This document shows, in pieces, positions 6,752-15,515 of a DNA stretch of 32,917 bases; within the stretch, counting starts at the first letter, position 1; every line of letters starts with the position of its first letter. Origin of the DNA: Candidatus Sulfotelmatobacter kueseliae (GTDB taxonomy: Bacteria > Acidobacteriota > Terriglobia > Terriglobales > Acidobacteriaceae); the NCBI GenBank assembly GCA_900290255.1, contig OMOD01000185.1:1-32917 (forward strand), read 5' to 3'. A program made the translations under genes and the position numbers. The notes beneath the pieces are model-generated. The model ran no database searches, had not been told where the DNA came from, and saw only the letters and a program-made list of their open reading frames with translations.

Positions 6752-7189
6752 TCAATGAGTGACCGCCTCTGTCGGCAATATGGCGATTCCTCTGACGGCA
6801 ACCGGAGATGCGGCCTTTGGGGGTGCTTTGAGCGTGTGCAGGTAGAGAATGATGTCTTGGATGTTCTCATCGCTCAGGCTGCCCTCGAAAGAAGGCATGA
6901 TGCCGCTTCGCCCGGTTAGTATGGTGGAGCGGACCATATCATCGGTGGCGGATCTTCCGCTGGGAAGGGACCTGCTATCGAAGACACCATGCAGGTCAGG
7001 GGGAACCTTCTCAAGATCAAGCCTTCTCTGACCGTGGCAGCCGCCGCAGTGCATTTCGAACAACTGTTGCCCGCGTGCAATGGCCTCCGCCCGGCGGCGT
7101 TCCGAATAGGAACAGCCGGACACCCCCAGTAGCAAGAAGGCAAGGACGAGGAGGCAAACAGACTGTGTCCTGCAGGTTGAGCGAAACAT
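6752..7189 (-). CDS. Mono-haem class I cytochrome c, lipoprotein
   Basis: The protein has 145 residues. A lipoprotein signal peptide ends at LLLGVSGC (Cys about 26), so the mature protein should be lipid-anchored in the envelope. One haem-binding motif, CGGCH (within MHCGGCHGQ, about 48-52), follows, and GIMPSFEG supplies the probable axial Met. The C-terminal helix DENIQDIILYLHTLKAP is typical of small cytochrome c domains. It likely shuttles electrons in the periplasm. The partner is not obvious, and the adjacent aminotransferase gives no clue. The upstream region (7190-7414) separates it divergently from the GH2 gene and should hold promoters for both, but I recognise no clear hexamer pair there. 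Confidence 0.85.
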   Translation of the reverse strand: MFRSTCRTQSVCLLVLAFLLLGVSGCSYSERRRAEAIARGQQLFEMHCGGCHGQRRLDLEKVPPDLHGVFDSRSLPSGRSATDDMVRSTILTGRSGIMPSFEGSLSDENIQDIILYLHTLKAPPKAASPVAVRGIAILPTEAVTH

Positions 7190-7414
7190 CTCTTTCCAAT
7201 CCCGTGATTGCGCTCATTGTGCGCCGTTTTCAGTGTCCCGGCAACTGAAAGCCCTGCCTCGGGCGGTTCAGGGCAAAAATTCGCCGCTCGCTTATTTTTT
7301 GCAGAACTGCGCTATTGAAACGAATTAATATAAGTGTTATCCATTCTGCGGGAGCCTTTTGCGAAGGTTCCCGATTCATCACAACCCGCACGACTGCAAA
7401 TGGACAGGAGCACC

Positions 7415-10111
7415 ATGAACTCAGGCAAGCGATTGGCAATCACTCTGTTCGTTCCGGCTCAATTTCTTCTAGCATCCGTTCTCTTCGCCCAGACTAAACC
7501 TGCTGCGAAACACACAGCGGACGCACGGCTCGCGCTGCGCGAAGGCTGGTCGCTGCAAACCTCGGCCAAGGTCGAGGCCAAAGGCGAAGTCATCTCCACC
7601 CCTAAGTTCGTTCCCAAGGGATGGCATGCGGCCACAGTGCCGACCACCGTCGTAGCCGCAATGGTCAAGGACAAGACCCTGCCCGATCCCAACTTCGGTA
7701 TGAACCTGCGCGACTTCCCCGGTCTCAATTACCCCATCGGCGCGAATTTTTCGAGTATCGCCATGGCACCTGACAGTCCTTTTGCTGTGTCCTGGTGGTA
7801 CCGCAAGGCGTTTACGGTCCCGGCATCCTACAAGGGCAAGACGGTCTGGCTGCATTTCGGTGGAATCAACTATCGGGCAAACATTTGGCTGAACGGAAGA
7901 CAGATTGCCAAATCAGACGACGTTGCGGGGGCCTGGCGCACCTATGAATTCAACGTTACGGAGGCGGCCAAGCCGGGTGCGGAGAACGTTCTCGCGGTGC
8001 AGGTCTTTGCACCCACCGAGCACGACCTCGCCATCACCTTCGTCGATTGGAACCCGGCCCCTCCCGACAAGAACATGGGGTTGTGGCGCGAAGTCTATGT
8101 CACGGCCAGCGGTCCGGTGGCGGTGCGCTATCCCGCGGTCGTGTCGAAGCTGAATCCAACTGCCAACGATCGCGCCCAGCTTACCGTCACCGCGCAATTG
8201 AAGAACGGCACCAATCAACCGGTGAAGGGCAAGCTTAAAGGTCAGATCGAGAATGTCAAATTCGAACAAGCAGTCGACCTCGCTCCCAACGAGCTGAAAG
8301 ACGTTACCTTCACACCCGACCAATTCGCACAACTCGTTTTTTCGAATCCGCGGCTGTGGTGGCCTGCGCAAATGGGCAAGGCGTTTCAATATCCGCTCAC
8401 CATGGAGTTCGAGGTGAACGGCACAGTCAGTGACCACGCTGCCACTCAGTTTGGCATCCGCGAGATCACCTCTGACTTAAATTCGACGGGTGGACGCGTT
8501 TTCCACATCAACGGCAAGAACATCCTGATTCGCGGCGGAGGCTGGACCACCGACATGATGCTGCGAGAAAACTCGCAGCGCCTGCAGGATGAAATGCGCT
8601 ACGTCCGCGACATGGGACTGAACACCATCCGCCTGGAAGGCAAACTGGAAACGCAGGAATTCTTCGACCTCGCCGACCGCCAGGGCACGCTGGTCATGGC
8701 GGGGTGGTGCTGCTGCGATTTCTGGGAGCGCTGGGTGCGCTGGAAGCCGCAGGACTTTGAAATCGCCAAGCAATCTCTGCGCGACCAGATTTACCGGCTG
8801 CGCAGCCATCCCAGCCTGGTCATGTGGCTGAACGGCAGCGACAACCCACCACCGCCGGATGTCGAGCAAATGTATCTCGATGTCGAGAAGGAACTTCTCT
8901 GGCCCAATCCCATCGTCTCCTCGGCCACAGGGAAGAAGACTTCGGTCACCGGCGAGAGCGGCGTCAAGATGACCGGCCCGTATGAGTATATAGCTCCGAG
9001 CTATTGGCAGCTGGACACTCCCGAGGGTCAAGCCGGCCGCCGGCCGTGCAACCCAGGAGGCTGTGGCGGCGCCTACGGCTTCAACACCGAAACCAGCATG
9101 GGACCGGCCGTTCCGCCCGTGGAAAGCATCCGGGCCATGGTGGGCAAGGATCACCTTTGGCCGATTGACAACGTGTGGAATTACCACGCCGGCGGCGGCG
9201 AGTTCAAAACCATCGGCGTATTCAGCGAAGCGCTGGCCAACCGCTACGGCAAGTCCGACAACGTGCAGGACTTCGCCATGAAGTCCCAACTGCAGACCTA
9301 CGAAGGTGTGCGCGCCATGTACGAAGCCTACAGCCGCAACAAATATGAGGCCACGGGCGTGATTCAGTGGATGCTCAACAACGCCTGGCCTTCGATGATC
9401 TGGCACCTCTACGACTATTATCTGCGTCCCGGCGGCGGATACTTCGGCGCCAAGCGCGCCATGGAACCGCTGCATCCGGTCTATGGCTACGACGATCACT
9501 CCATCTGGGTGGTCAGCAGCCAGTACGACGACGCGAAAGCACTCAAACTGACCACCAAAATTTACAACCTTGACATGACCGAGAAGTTCTCGCAACAGAA
9601 CACGGTTGACGCACCGGCCGATAGTACGGCCAAAATCTTCACGCTGCCCGACATTGAGGGCCTCAGTCCAACCTACTTCGTCATGCTGCGCCTGCAGGAC
9701 GCGGCCGGCAAACTCGTCGGCTCAAATCTTTACTGGCTCTCCACCAAGCCCGAGACTCTCGACTGGGCGAAGACCACGTGGTACATGACTCCGACCGAGT
9801 CTTACGCCGACTTCACTGCTCTTTCGCAATTGCCGAAAGTGAAGCTGAAGGTCAGCAACCGCACCGAGCACAAAGGTGAAGAAGCCATCACACACGTGAC
9901 CTTGGAAAATCCCAGCAAGAACCTCGCCTTCTTTGTCCGGCTGAAAGTGAATAAAGGCCCCAAGGGCGAAGAGATTCTCCCGGTCGTTTGGGAAGACAAC
10001 TACATTTCTCTGCTGCCCGGGGAGAAGCGCGATGTCACGGCGACTTACCGCGCGAGTGAACTGGGAACGGCGAAGCCTGCGGTTGAAGTTAGCGGCTGGA
10101 ACGTAGAGTAG
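7415..10111 (+). CDS. Secreted GH2 exo-beta-D-glucosaminidase-like glycosidase
   Basis: From ATG 7415 (GACAGGAG ribosome binding site, 4 nt spacing) the product has 898 residues. A signal peptide (KRLAITLFVPAQFLLASVLF, then AQT) directs export. The GH2 layout follows: a jelly-roll sugar-binding domain (VWLHFGGINYRANIWLNGRQ), an Ig-like domain, a TIM barrel (GMDxG-like RDMGLNTIRLEG; SHPSLVMWLNGSDNPPPPD) and C-terminal Ig-like domains. D476 in NGSDN and E559 in GFNTETSMGP align with the acid/base and nucleophile of CsxA-type chitosan exo-glucosaminidases. A related GH2 mannosidase specificity cannot be excluded. A start at ATG 7334 would precede the signal peptide by 27 residues and is less likely. 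The likely role is breaking down amino-sugar or other polysaccharides outside the cytoplasm. Confidence 0.85.
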   Translation: MNSGKRLAITLFVPAQFLLASVLFAQTKPAAKHTADARLALREGWSLQTSAKVEAKGEVISTPKFVPKGWHAATVPTTVVAAMVKDKTLPDPNFGMNLRDFPGLNYPIGANFSSIAMAPDSPFAVSWWYRKAFTVPASYKGKTVWLHFGGINYRANIWLNGRQIAKSDDVAGAWRTYEFNVTEAAKPGAENVLAVQVFAPTEHDLAITFVDWNPAPPDKNMGLWREVYVTASGPVAVRYPAVVSKLNPTANDRAQLTVTAQLKNGTNQPVKGKLKGQIENVKFEQAVDLAPNELKDVTFTPDQFAQLVFSNPRLWWPAQMGKAFQYPLTMEFEVNGTVSDHAATQFGIREITSDLNSTGGRVFHINGKNILIRGGGWTTDMMLRENSQRLQDEMRYVRDMGLNTIRLEGKLETQEFFDLADRQGTLVMAGWCCCDFWERWVRWKPQDFEIAKQSLRDQIYRLRSHPSLVMWLNGSDNPPPPDVEQMYLDVEKELLWPNPIVSSATGKKTSVTGESGVKMTGPYEYIAPSYWQLDTPEGQAGRRPCNPGGCGGAYGFNTETSMGPAVPPVESIRAMVGKDHLWPIDNVWNYHAGGGEFKTIGVFSEALANRYGKSDNVQDFAMKSQLQTYEGVRAMYEAYSRNKYEATGVIQWMLNNAWPSMIWHLYDYYLRPGGGYFGAKRAMEPLHPVYGYDDHSIWVVSSQYDDAKALKLTTKIYNLDMTEKFSQQNTVDAPADSTAKIFTLPDIEGLSPTYFVMLRLQDAAGKLVGSNLYWLSTKPETLDWAKTTWYMTPTESYADFTALSQLPKVKLKVSNRTEHKGEEAITHVTLENPSKNLAFFVRLKVNKGPKGEEILPVVWEDNYISLLPGEKRDVTATYRASELGTAKPAVEVSGWNVE

Positions 10112-10136
10112 AACGTCATTGGGTAATTGTGGAATC

Positions 10137-10205
10137 GGGTAATTGGGTAATTGAAAACCGAAGGCGTCACCGCGCTCTTTGGGGTTTCAAATTACTCAAT
10201 TACCC
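10137..10205. repeat. GGGTAATT-type inverted repeat between convergent genes
   Basis: The left arm (10137-10159, GGGTAATTGGGTAATTGAAA and ACC) and right arm (10183-10205, GGTTTCAAATTACTCAATTA and CCC) are nearly reverse complementary, with a 23-nt loop. Further GGGTAATT and CAATTACC words extend on both sides (10121-10230). It sits between the GH2 stop and the permease stop and could act as a two-way terminator. It also looks like a dispersed repeat unit. Confidence 0.6.
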
Positions 10206-10229
10206 AATTACCAAATTGCCCAATCCCCC

Positions 10230-11633
10230 TCACTCCTCCGGCGGCACATCGAAATTCACCAGATCGCTCTGAAACCCTCTGGTCTTCCACGCTCCGAAAG
10301 CGATACCCGCGATCATCCAAATGGAACCCACAATCTTGGCCAGTGTGGACAGATGAATCCAAATGAAGAAACAAATCAAAAAGCCCAGCACCGGCGGAAT
10401 CAACTGCCCCAAAGTGCGGTCGTTGCCCCGGATGTAGTAGTGGGTGAGCGCCGCCAGATTGACGCCCATGAATGCGATGAGCGCGCCGAAATTCAGCAAC
10501 TCGGCGCCATTGTCGTAGCTGATGAGAAAAGCTCCGATCAGTGCAGTCACGCCCACGAAGAGCACGTTGTTCGCGGGAACATGTGTTTTCGGGTGGATAG
10601 CGCCAAAGAACTTCTTAGGGATGGCGCCGCTGCGTCCCATGCCGTAGAGCAGCCGAGCCGCCCCGAGTTGCGAGCCCATGCCGGAGCCGACGGTAGCGAT
10701 CAGCAGGGTTACGCTAATGAGCTTGGTCATAAGAACCCCGCCAGCGATCCCGGCGACATGGCTGAACACGTTCTCATCTCCAAATTGCGAGAAGACGCCG
10801 AAGTCGGTGCCGAAGCGGTGGAAACTCAACAACTGCGCGCCGTAAACTTCCGCTGATGCCAGCACACCGGTGATCAGGCAAACCAGCACCGTGGCCAGAA
10901 AAATGTTGCGCTTGGGATTGTCCACTTCCTCCGACAGAGTCGAAATACCATCGAAGCCAATGTAGGTCAGGACGGCAACCGACGTGCCATGAAACACGCG
11001 GTTCACCGTGAAAGTCTGCGGGTTAAAGAACGGGCGCAGGAAAAAGGACTCGGGAAATTGCGGTATGCGAAAAATATAGCGGATCGTGTACCAGAAGAAC
11101 GCCAGGATCACGGCGCCCATGACGGCGCAAAGGACGGCGTTAATGCGCGCCGAGGTCTTCACTCCGCGCAAGTTGAGCACGGTGAACATTCCGGCAAAAA
11201 ATACCGGCCAGACCAGGCCAGGATAAGGAACCTGAAACCGCGTCCCGGTCAACAGATCCGCCATCGCCTTCGAGCACCAGATGGTGCAGATCAAGGGATT
11301 GACCATGTAATCCATGGTCATGCTCCAGCCGGTGACGTAGCCGAGAGAGGTGTGCAGCTCGCGGCCCACGTAGGTGTAGGCCGAGCCCGCGCTGGGATAG
11401 ACCCGCGCCATACGGCCATAACTCATGGCCGTGAAGACCATGGCGACCATGGCGATCAGAATGGAGGTGACCACGTGCCCCTGGCCTGCGTTACTAAATA
11501 CTCCGTAGGCCGGCATAGGCGCGGTGGGTTGAATGACGATGATGCCGTAAAGGACAAGGTCCCAAAGGGTGAGCGTCCGGCGCAGCCGCGGCGCAGAGAC
11601 GGTCGAGGAAGGGGAGGTATTAGTGGTTTCCAT
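10230..11633 (-). CDS. APC-superfamily amino acid permease
   Basis: From ATG 11633 the product has 467 residues with about twelve hydrophobic segments. Early APC landmarks are TLTLWDLVLYGIIVIQPTAP (helix 1 with the unwound Gly/Pro region) and SYGRMARVYPSAGSAYTYVG (helix 2-3 region). FDGISTLSEEVDNPKRN is the helix 6-7 signature. The family imports amino acids or polyamines by proton symport or exchange at the inner membrane. The exact substrate is unclear. A TTG 39 nt upstream would add 13 residues but has no ribosome binding site, so the ATG is preferred. The gene is 62 bp downstream of the large TPR/CRTAC1 gene on the same strand. It could be co-transcribed with that cluster, but no functional link is evident. 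Confidence 0.85.
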   Translation of the reverse strand: METTNTSPSSTVSAPRLRRTLTLWDLVLYGIIVIQPTAPMPAYGVFSNAGQGHVVTSILIAMVAMVFTAMSYGRMARVYPSAGSAYTYVGRELHTSLGYVTGWSMTMDYMVNPLICTIWCSKAMADLLTGTRFQVPYPGLVWPVFFAGMFTVLNLRGVKTSARINAVLCAVMGAVILAFFWYTIRYIFRIPQFPESFFLRPFFNPQTFTVNRVFHGTSVAVLTYIGFDGISTLSEEVDNPKRNIFLATVLVCLITGVLASAEVYGAQLLSFHRFGTDFGVFSQFGDENVFSHVAGIAGGVLMTKLISVTLLIATVGSGMGSQLGAARLLYGMGRSGAIPKKFFGAIHPKTHVPANNVLFVGVTALIGAFLISYDNGAELLNFGALIAFMGVNLAALTHYYIRGNDRTLGQLIPPVLGFLICFFIWIHLSTLAKIVGSIWMIAGIAFGAWKTRGFQSDLVNFDVPPEE

Positions 11634-11695
11634 GGAAACCGCTATTGGATTATGGGAGTGGGGAAATGTCAATTATTAAAACGATTCCGTGAGCA

Positions 11696-14600
11696 CTATT
11701 GTTGATTCCCGTAGTCGAACCAATATCCCCGCTGCTCGTTACCTGACATGTGCCGCGTGTTGTATTCGAGCAGATAGTTCAGGTGCACGTCGTCGAGCGG
11801 AAACGACTTGGGGGGGCCGTAGGGATACTCGCCCATGCTTAGGAATGGAAGCGGAGCGACGTAGTTTCCTTCCGCGGCGTAGAAATCCATGTCTTTTTCG
11901 TAGCCGTTGGCGACGAAGAAGTAGTCGCGCACCCAACCCTCGGGCAGCGCGGGCAGATGCGATGGATCGAAATCCAGCTGCACTTCATCGCCCGATCCGA
12001 AGACCACCAGCTTGTCGTCAATTGCGGTCAGCAGCGGCAGCACGTCACCGTAGCGGGTGTAGGTTCCAGCCGGACGGGTATAAGGCCCCGTCGCGCTGGC
12101 CTTTTCATAGATGTACTGCACCTTCCCCGGCGGCGTGCCTTCGATCTTCAAAGGATATCCATGGAATTCGAGATCGGCGTGGACCAGAGGAACTGGCGTC
12201 AGACGCGTCTGCGATTGCCGCTGCTCACAACCATCCTTGTCATTCCGAGCGAGCGCGCGGTCGGCGCGAGTCGAGGAACCTGCTTTTTTGCAGCCTGCAG
12301 TATCCTGTGGGGTCCGGTCAATCAGAATGTTGTCCCAATAAATCTGCAGGTTGGTCGTGATGCGAATTTTGTGGGTTCCTTTCGGCAGCTTGCCGCTCAG
12401 ATCAGCAGTCATCGTCCGCGGACCGCCAGCCGGAAATCCCATATCGTCCATCACGCGCTTCCACTCATTTCCAACCAGCGCTTCCACGTAGGGCGCGATG
12501 GCTTCAATTCCGGCTTGCGACGCGGCATACATGCTGTTCGCGGTGAAATATTCGATCTCGCCGTGCGCCAGCAGCCACAGCGGGCCACCGCCATACGGCT
12601 CGCCTAAGTCAAGCGTCAGGCTGTGCGGCTGGGCAAATCCGAGAAACTGCGTCAACTTGAAATCGCCAAAGTAACGATGCGCCAGGAGGTCGGGCAGAAC
12701 GTCGTGACCGTGCTCGTCCCAGGCGCCCGCGGGCGGGCGGGCGTCGCGGCTCACCACGACTTTGAACTCGGGATACGGCGGGTTCGATGCGAAATATTCG
12801 TTGGGATATACATCAACATCCGCCGGATGATCCACCGCCAGCAGCCGCACCTGATCGAGATAGACGACTTCTTCCAGCGGCTCCATGAAACGGAAACTCA
12901 AAACGGACCCCGGACCTCGGACGTCGGACCTCGGCCAAACCGTTTGTGTCGTCGCCTGACGTCCGAGGTCTGAGGTCTGAGGTCCGAGGTCTGACCTTTT
13001 TTCCCGAACCATGTTGCGGTCAATCTTGATGTACTCAACCGGCCGCGGAATATCGCGCTGGCCGGGGCCAATCCAGTGGCCGACCACGCCCGCGCCCAAC
13101 GTATCAGCAACAAATTCGTAACGCTGACCATTCCACACGAAGAGCGTGGGACAGGAACTGCCGCGGCGATCCACCTCGAGAAAGGTCTGCTGCCTGTCGC
13201 CGGCGACCTGAATTTCGTCCTGCAACACGCCGGTGGGCCACATCATGCGGACGATGTCGGCCTCTTTGGCATCGCCGAGGCCGACGGTGAGATACGGCGA
13301 GTTCTGGCCCAGGTAGCCGTTCGAGCCGTAGATTTCGAATTTCTGCCGGTTGCCGCCGGAGAAGACTTCGACTTTGGTGCCGATGGCCGACTTGTTGTCG
13401 TTCAGTCCCTTGAGCGCGAGGCGCAGCCAGTGATTCTGATTGCCGCCCTCGTTGCGTAGCAGCACGGCGGGCCCGTGGTTCTGCGTGATCAGCAGATCAG
13501 TAGCGCCGTCATTGTCATAGTCGCCGGTAATGATGGCGCGCGGGCTGTCGAGATGAATCTTGTCGAGGCCGACGTCGGCGGTGACGTCTTTGAATCCGTC
13601 AGGGCCGAGATTGCGGAAAAGCTTAATTTCGCCCTTGCCGTCTTTCGTCTCGCCGACGGCCACGAGATCAACCCAGCCGTCGTTGTCGTAGTCGAAGGCA
13701 GCTACGCCGAAGGCGCGAACCCAGTTAGTCTCGGGCAGGGGAACTCGGTCGAATGACTTGCCGTGGTTGTTGTGCCAGAGCGTAAGGCCTGGTGCGCCCA
13801 TGTGGGTGAAAGCTAGGTCCATCCAGCCGTCGTGATCAAAATCGAGTGCGGCAATACCATTTGGATTACTTGGCATTGCCGCACCCCAGGGTTGCAGCGC
13901 CTGAAATCTTCCTTCTCTGGGATTCTTGAAGATCGTGGCAGACTTCCAGCCCGAGACAATTAGATCGACTGCTCGATCATTGTCAAAGTCACTTCCCAGC
14001 GCCGCCACGCCACCGTCGGCGGCTAGTCCCGTGTCTTTCGTGACGTTCGAAAATGTGCCGTTGCCGTTGTTGCGCCACATGGCGTTGGCCCGTTCGAACG
14101 TATCGATGACGATAGGAGTTGGGCATGTCGTGCCCGACGGACAGCCCCATTCTCTGTATGGCATGAGAGTCGCGTAGAGGTCCAGATCGCCGTCGTGGTC
14201 GTAATCGACGAAGGTGACACCCAGGTTGTGCACGTGGCTGAGGACTCCCGCGGCATCGGACGAATCTTTGAAGGTTCCGTTCTTTTCGTTGTGCAGCAGA
14301 TGCAGACCGGCTGGGCTGGTCACGACGAGGTCTGTCGCGCCATCGTTGTCGTAATCACCCGCGGTGCATCCGAATGCGTGTAATCTCGGGTCCAGCTGGG
14401 CATTTTTTGTGACATCCTCGAATTTTCCCCTCCCTACATTATGGAAGAGCCCAAGGCCGCCTTCTGGGCCGTTGTCCGCGACGAAGAGGTCGAGTTGGCC
14501 ATCGCCATCGTAGTCCAGGAAGCATGCGCCGGGACTTAACATTTTCGTCGTCATTAGCGACACGCTTTCATCCGACCTTGACATTAATCCCGCTTCCTTC

Positions 14601-15334
14601 GTCACATCCACGAACTTCACCTTGATCTGCGTCGGGGGCTTCAGCACCGACAGCGGCGATTCCACCGCGCGCGAGTACTGGCCCTGTTCGCCGTAAGCCA
14701 GGCTCATCGGCGCGCCGATCTTGTTCTGCGTGATGTACTGAAATCGCTTCAGGTGCTCGCGAGCATGGTCCACATCGGCCGACTGCTGATAGGCCCGCGA
14801 CAATCCGAACTCGGCCGAGGCATGCAGCGGATTAATTTTCAGGGCATGCTCGAAAGCGTCAACCGCGGGCGGAAACTGCTTAGCCTGCACGTAGGCCGTG
14901 CCCAGGAAATACCAGGTGTCGGCGTCGTTCGGGTCGATCTCGGTCACATGCGTGAATGCCTCAATCGCCGCCTGCGCATCCCCCGTATTCTTTGCCAACA
15001 GGCCAAGGCTATACCACGCGTTCGGATTCTTCGGATCCTGCTGGATCACGTCCTCGAGCAGTGCCTTGGCCTCGTCGATCTTCTGCAGGTTCATGTAAGC
15101 AACGGCCTGGTTCAGACGGGCAATCACGAGCTTGGGATCGGCCTCTGCCGCCTGCTGAAATTCCTTCAGTCCCTTCTCGAACAGTTGCTGGTTCATATAG
15201 GCGCAGCCGAGATTGTTCAGCCGTGCCGCTTCCGTCGGATTCGGAGTCTTAGGCTGAATCTGGGGAGCCGTCGAGAACAGGCCAAACGCGGCCAAGAATA
15301 CCGCGATGAAAGCAGATACGATTTTCGGGTTCAT
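11696..15334 (-). CDS. Secreted TPR + FG-GAP/VCBS + ASPIC/UnbV (CRTAC1-like) protein
   Basis: This 1212-residue protein has a signal peptide at 1-22 and about five TPR units at 35-205. Seven FG-GAP/VCBS-type calcium-binding loops follow (DYDGDGQLD 274, DYDNDGATD 327, DYDHDGDLD 377, the degenerate DFDNDRAVD 449, DFDHDGWMD 498, DYDNDGWVD 548, DYDNDGATD 605), forming a likely beta-propeller. An ASPIC/UnbV domain at about 635-725 comes next, then a 480-residue C-terminal region I do not recognise. That region is interrupted by two repeat-derived inserts (about 780-811 and 1015-1033). The protein should act in the periplasm or outside the cell, probably binding protein or glycan. It lies 181 bp downstream of the second CRTAC1 gene, and the spacer holds another repeat. 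ATG 15334 has only a weak ribosome binding site. Confidence 0.8.
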   Translation of the reverse strand: MNPKIVSAFIAVFLAAFGLFSTAPQIQPKTPNPTEAARLNNLGCAYMNQQLFEKGLKEFQQAAEADPKLVIARLNQAVAYMNLQKIDEAKALLEDVIQQDPKNPNAWYSLGLLAKNTGDAQAAIEAFTHVTEIDPNDADTWYFLGTAYVQAKQFPPAVDAFEHALKINPLHASAEFGLSRAYQQSADVDHAREHLKRFQYITQNKIGAPMSLAYGEQGQYSRAVESPLSVLKPPTQIKVKFVDVTKEAGLMSRSDESVSLMTTKMLSPGACFLDYDGDGQLDLFVADNGPEGGLGLFHNVGRGKFEDVTKNAQLDPRLHAFGCTAGDYDNDGATDLVVTSPAGLHLLHNEKNGTFKDSSDAAGVLSHVHNLGVTFVDYDHDGDLDLYATLMPYREWGCPSGTTCPTPIVIDTFERANAMWRNNGNGTFSNVTKDTGLAADGGVAALGSDFDNDRAVDLIVSGWKSATIFKNPREGRFQALQPWGAAMPSNPNGIAALDFDHDGWMDLAFTHMGAPGLTLWHNNHGKSFDRVPLPETNWVRAFGVAAFDYDNDGWVDLVAVGETKDGKGEIKLFRNLGPDGFKDVTADVGLDKIHLDSPRAIITGDYDNDGATDLLITQNHGPAVLLRNEGGNQNHWLRLALKGLNDNKSAIGTKVEVFSGGNRQKFEIYGSNGYLGQNSPYLTVGLGDAKEADIVRMMWPTGVLQDEIQVAGDRQQTFLEVDRRGSSCPTLFVWNGQRYEFVADTLGAGVVGHWIGPGQRDIPRPVEYIKIDRNMVREKRSDLGPQTSDLGRQATTQTVWPRSDVRGPGSVLSFRFMEPLEEVVYLDQVRLLAVDHPADVDVYPNEYFASNPPYPEFKVVVSRDARPPAGAWDEHGHDVLPDLLAHRYFGDFKLTQFLGFAQPHSLTLDLGEPYGGGPLWLLAHGEIEYFTANSMYAASQAGIEAIAPYVEALVGNEWKRVMDDMGFPAGGPRTMTADLSGKLPKGTHKIRITTNLQIYWDNILIDRTPQDTAGCKKAGSSTRADRALARNDKDGCEQRQSQTRLTPVPLVHADLEFHGYPLKIEGTPPGKVQYIYEKASATGPYTRPAGTYTRYGDVLPLLTAIDDKLVVFGSGDEVQLDFDPSHLPALPEGWVRDYFFVANGYEKDMDFYAAEGNYVAPLPFLSMGEYPYGPPKSFPLDDVHLNYLLEYNTRHMSGNEQRGYWFDYGNQQ
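12238..12293. repeat. TGTCATTCCGAG-type dispersed repeat, inside the coding sequence
   Basis: The sequence contains TGTCATTCCGAGCGAGCGC and then GAGGAACCTGCTTTTTTGCAG-type words, the same family as the hairpin at 15409-15496. It lies in frame within the 1212-residue gene and encodes the odd segment CKKAGSSTRADRALARNDK (residues 1015-1033). The flanking residues read as continuous domain sequence. Confidence 0.7.
12903..12996. repeat. GAGGTCTGAGGTCCGAGGTC-type repeat, inside the coding sequence
   Basis: Tandem 8-bp-like words (GAGGTCTG, GAGGTCCG) on the right (12964-12993) face their reverse complements (GGACCTCGG) on the left (12909-12934), so the unit is palindromic. It is translated in frame as RSDLGPQTSDLG and RSDVRGPGSVL (residues about 780-811 of the 1212-residue protein). 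The same words occur at 20372-20408. Confidence 0.75.
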
Positions 15335-15408
15335 CTGATCAAGATTTAACCACAGACGGCGTCGCCAATCACGGATATATCAGAGATTACGCGTTAGACG
15401 AGACAGTC

Positions 15409-15496
15409 TGTCATTTCGAGCAATCCGAGAAACCTGCTTTTGTGGAGGCGGCAGCAGACAGCAGGTTCCTCGTCGCATTTGCTCCTCGGAATGACA
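15409..15496. repeat. TGTCATTYCGAG-type palindromic dispersed repeat (intergenic copy)
   Basis: The left arm is 15409-15437 (TGTCATTTCGAG through AAACCTGC). The right arm is 15461-15496 (GCAGGTTCCTCG through CTCGGAATGACA). The arms are imperfectly complementary around a loop of about 23 nt. The unit fills most of the spacer between the two CRTAC1 genes and may affect expression of the downstream one. The same words appear within a gene at 12238-12293. Confidence 0.75.
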
Positions 15497-15515
15497 ACCC
15501 TTGAGTGGTCGTGCC

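Noticed and set aside
7315..7340. TTGAAA with TATAAG or TGTTAT as a promoter for the GH2 gene
   Set aside because: Spacings of 8 and 14 bp are too short for a sigma-70 promoter.
8477..9595. A 372-codon open frame on the minus strand inside the GH2 gene
   Set aside because: It lies wholly opposite a well-supported glycosidase, has no recognisable motif, and is explained by codon bias in GC-rich DNA.
12903..12996. Short tandem words suggesting a CRISPR array
   Set aside because: The 8-bp units are contiguous without spacers of regular length, and no cas genes are present; it is a palindromic repeat inside a gene.
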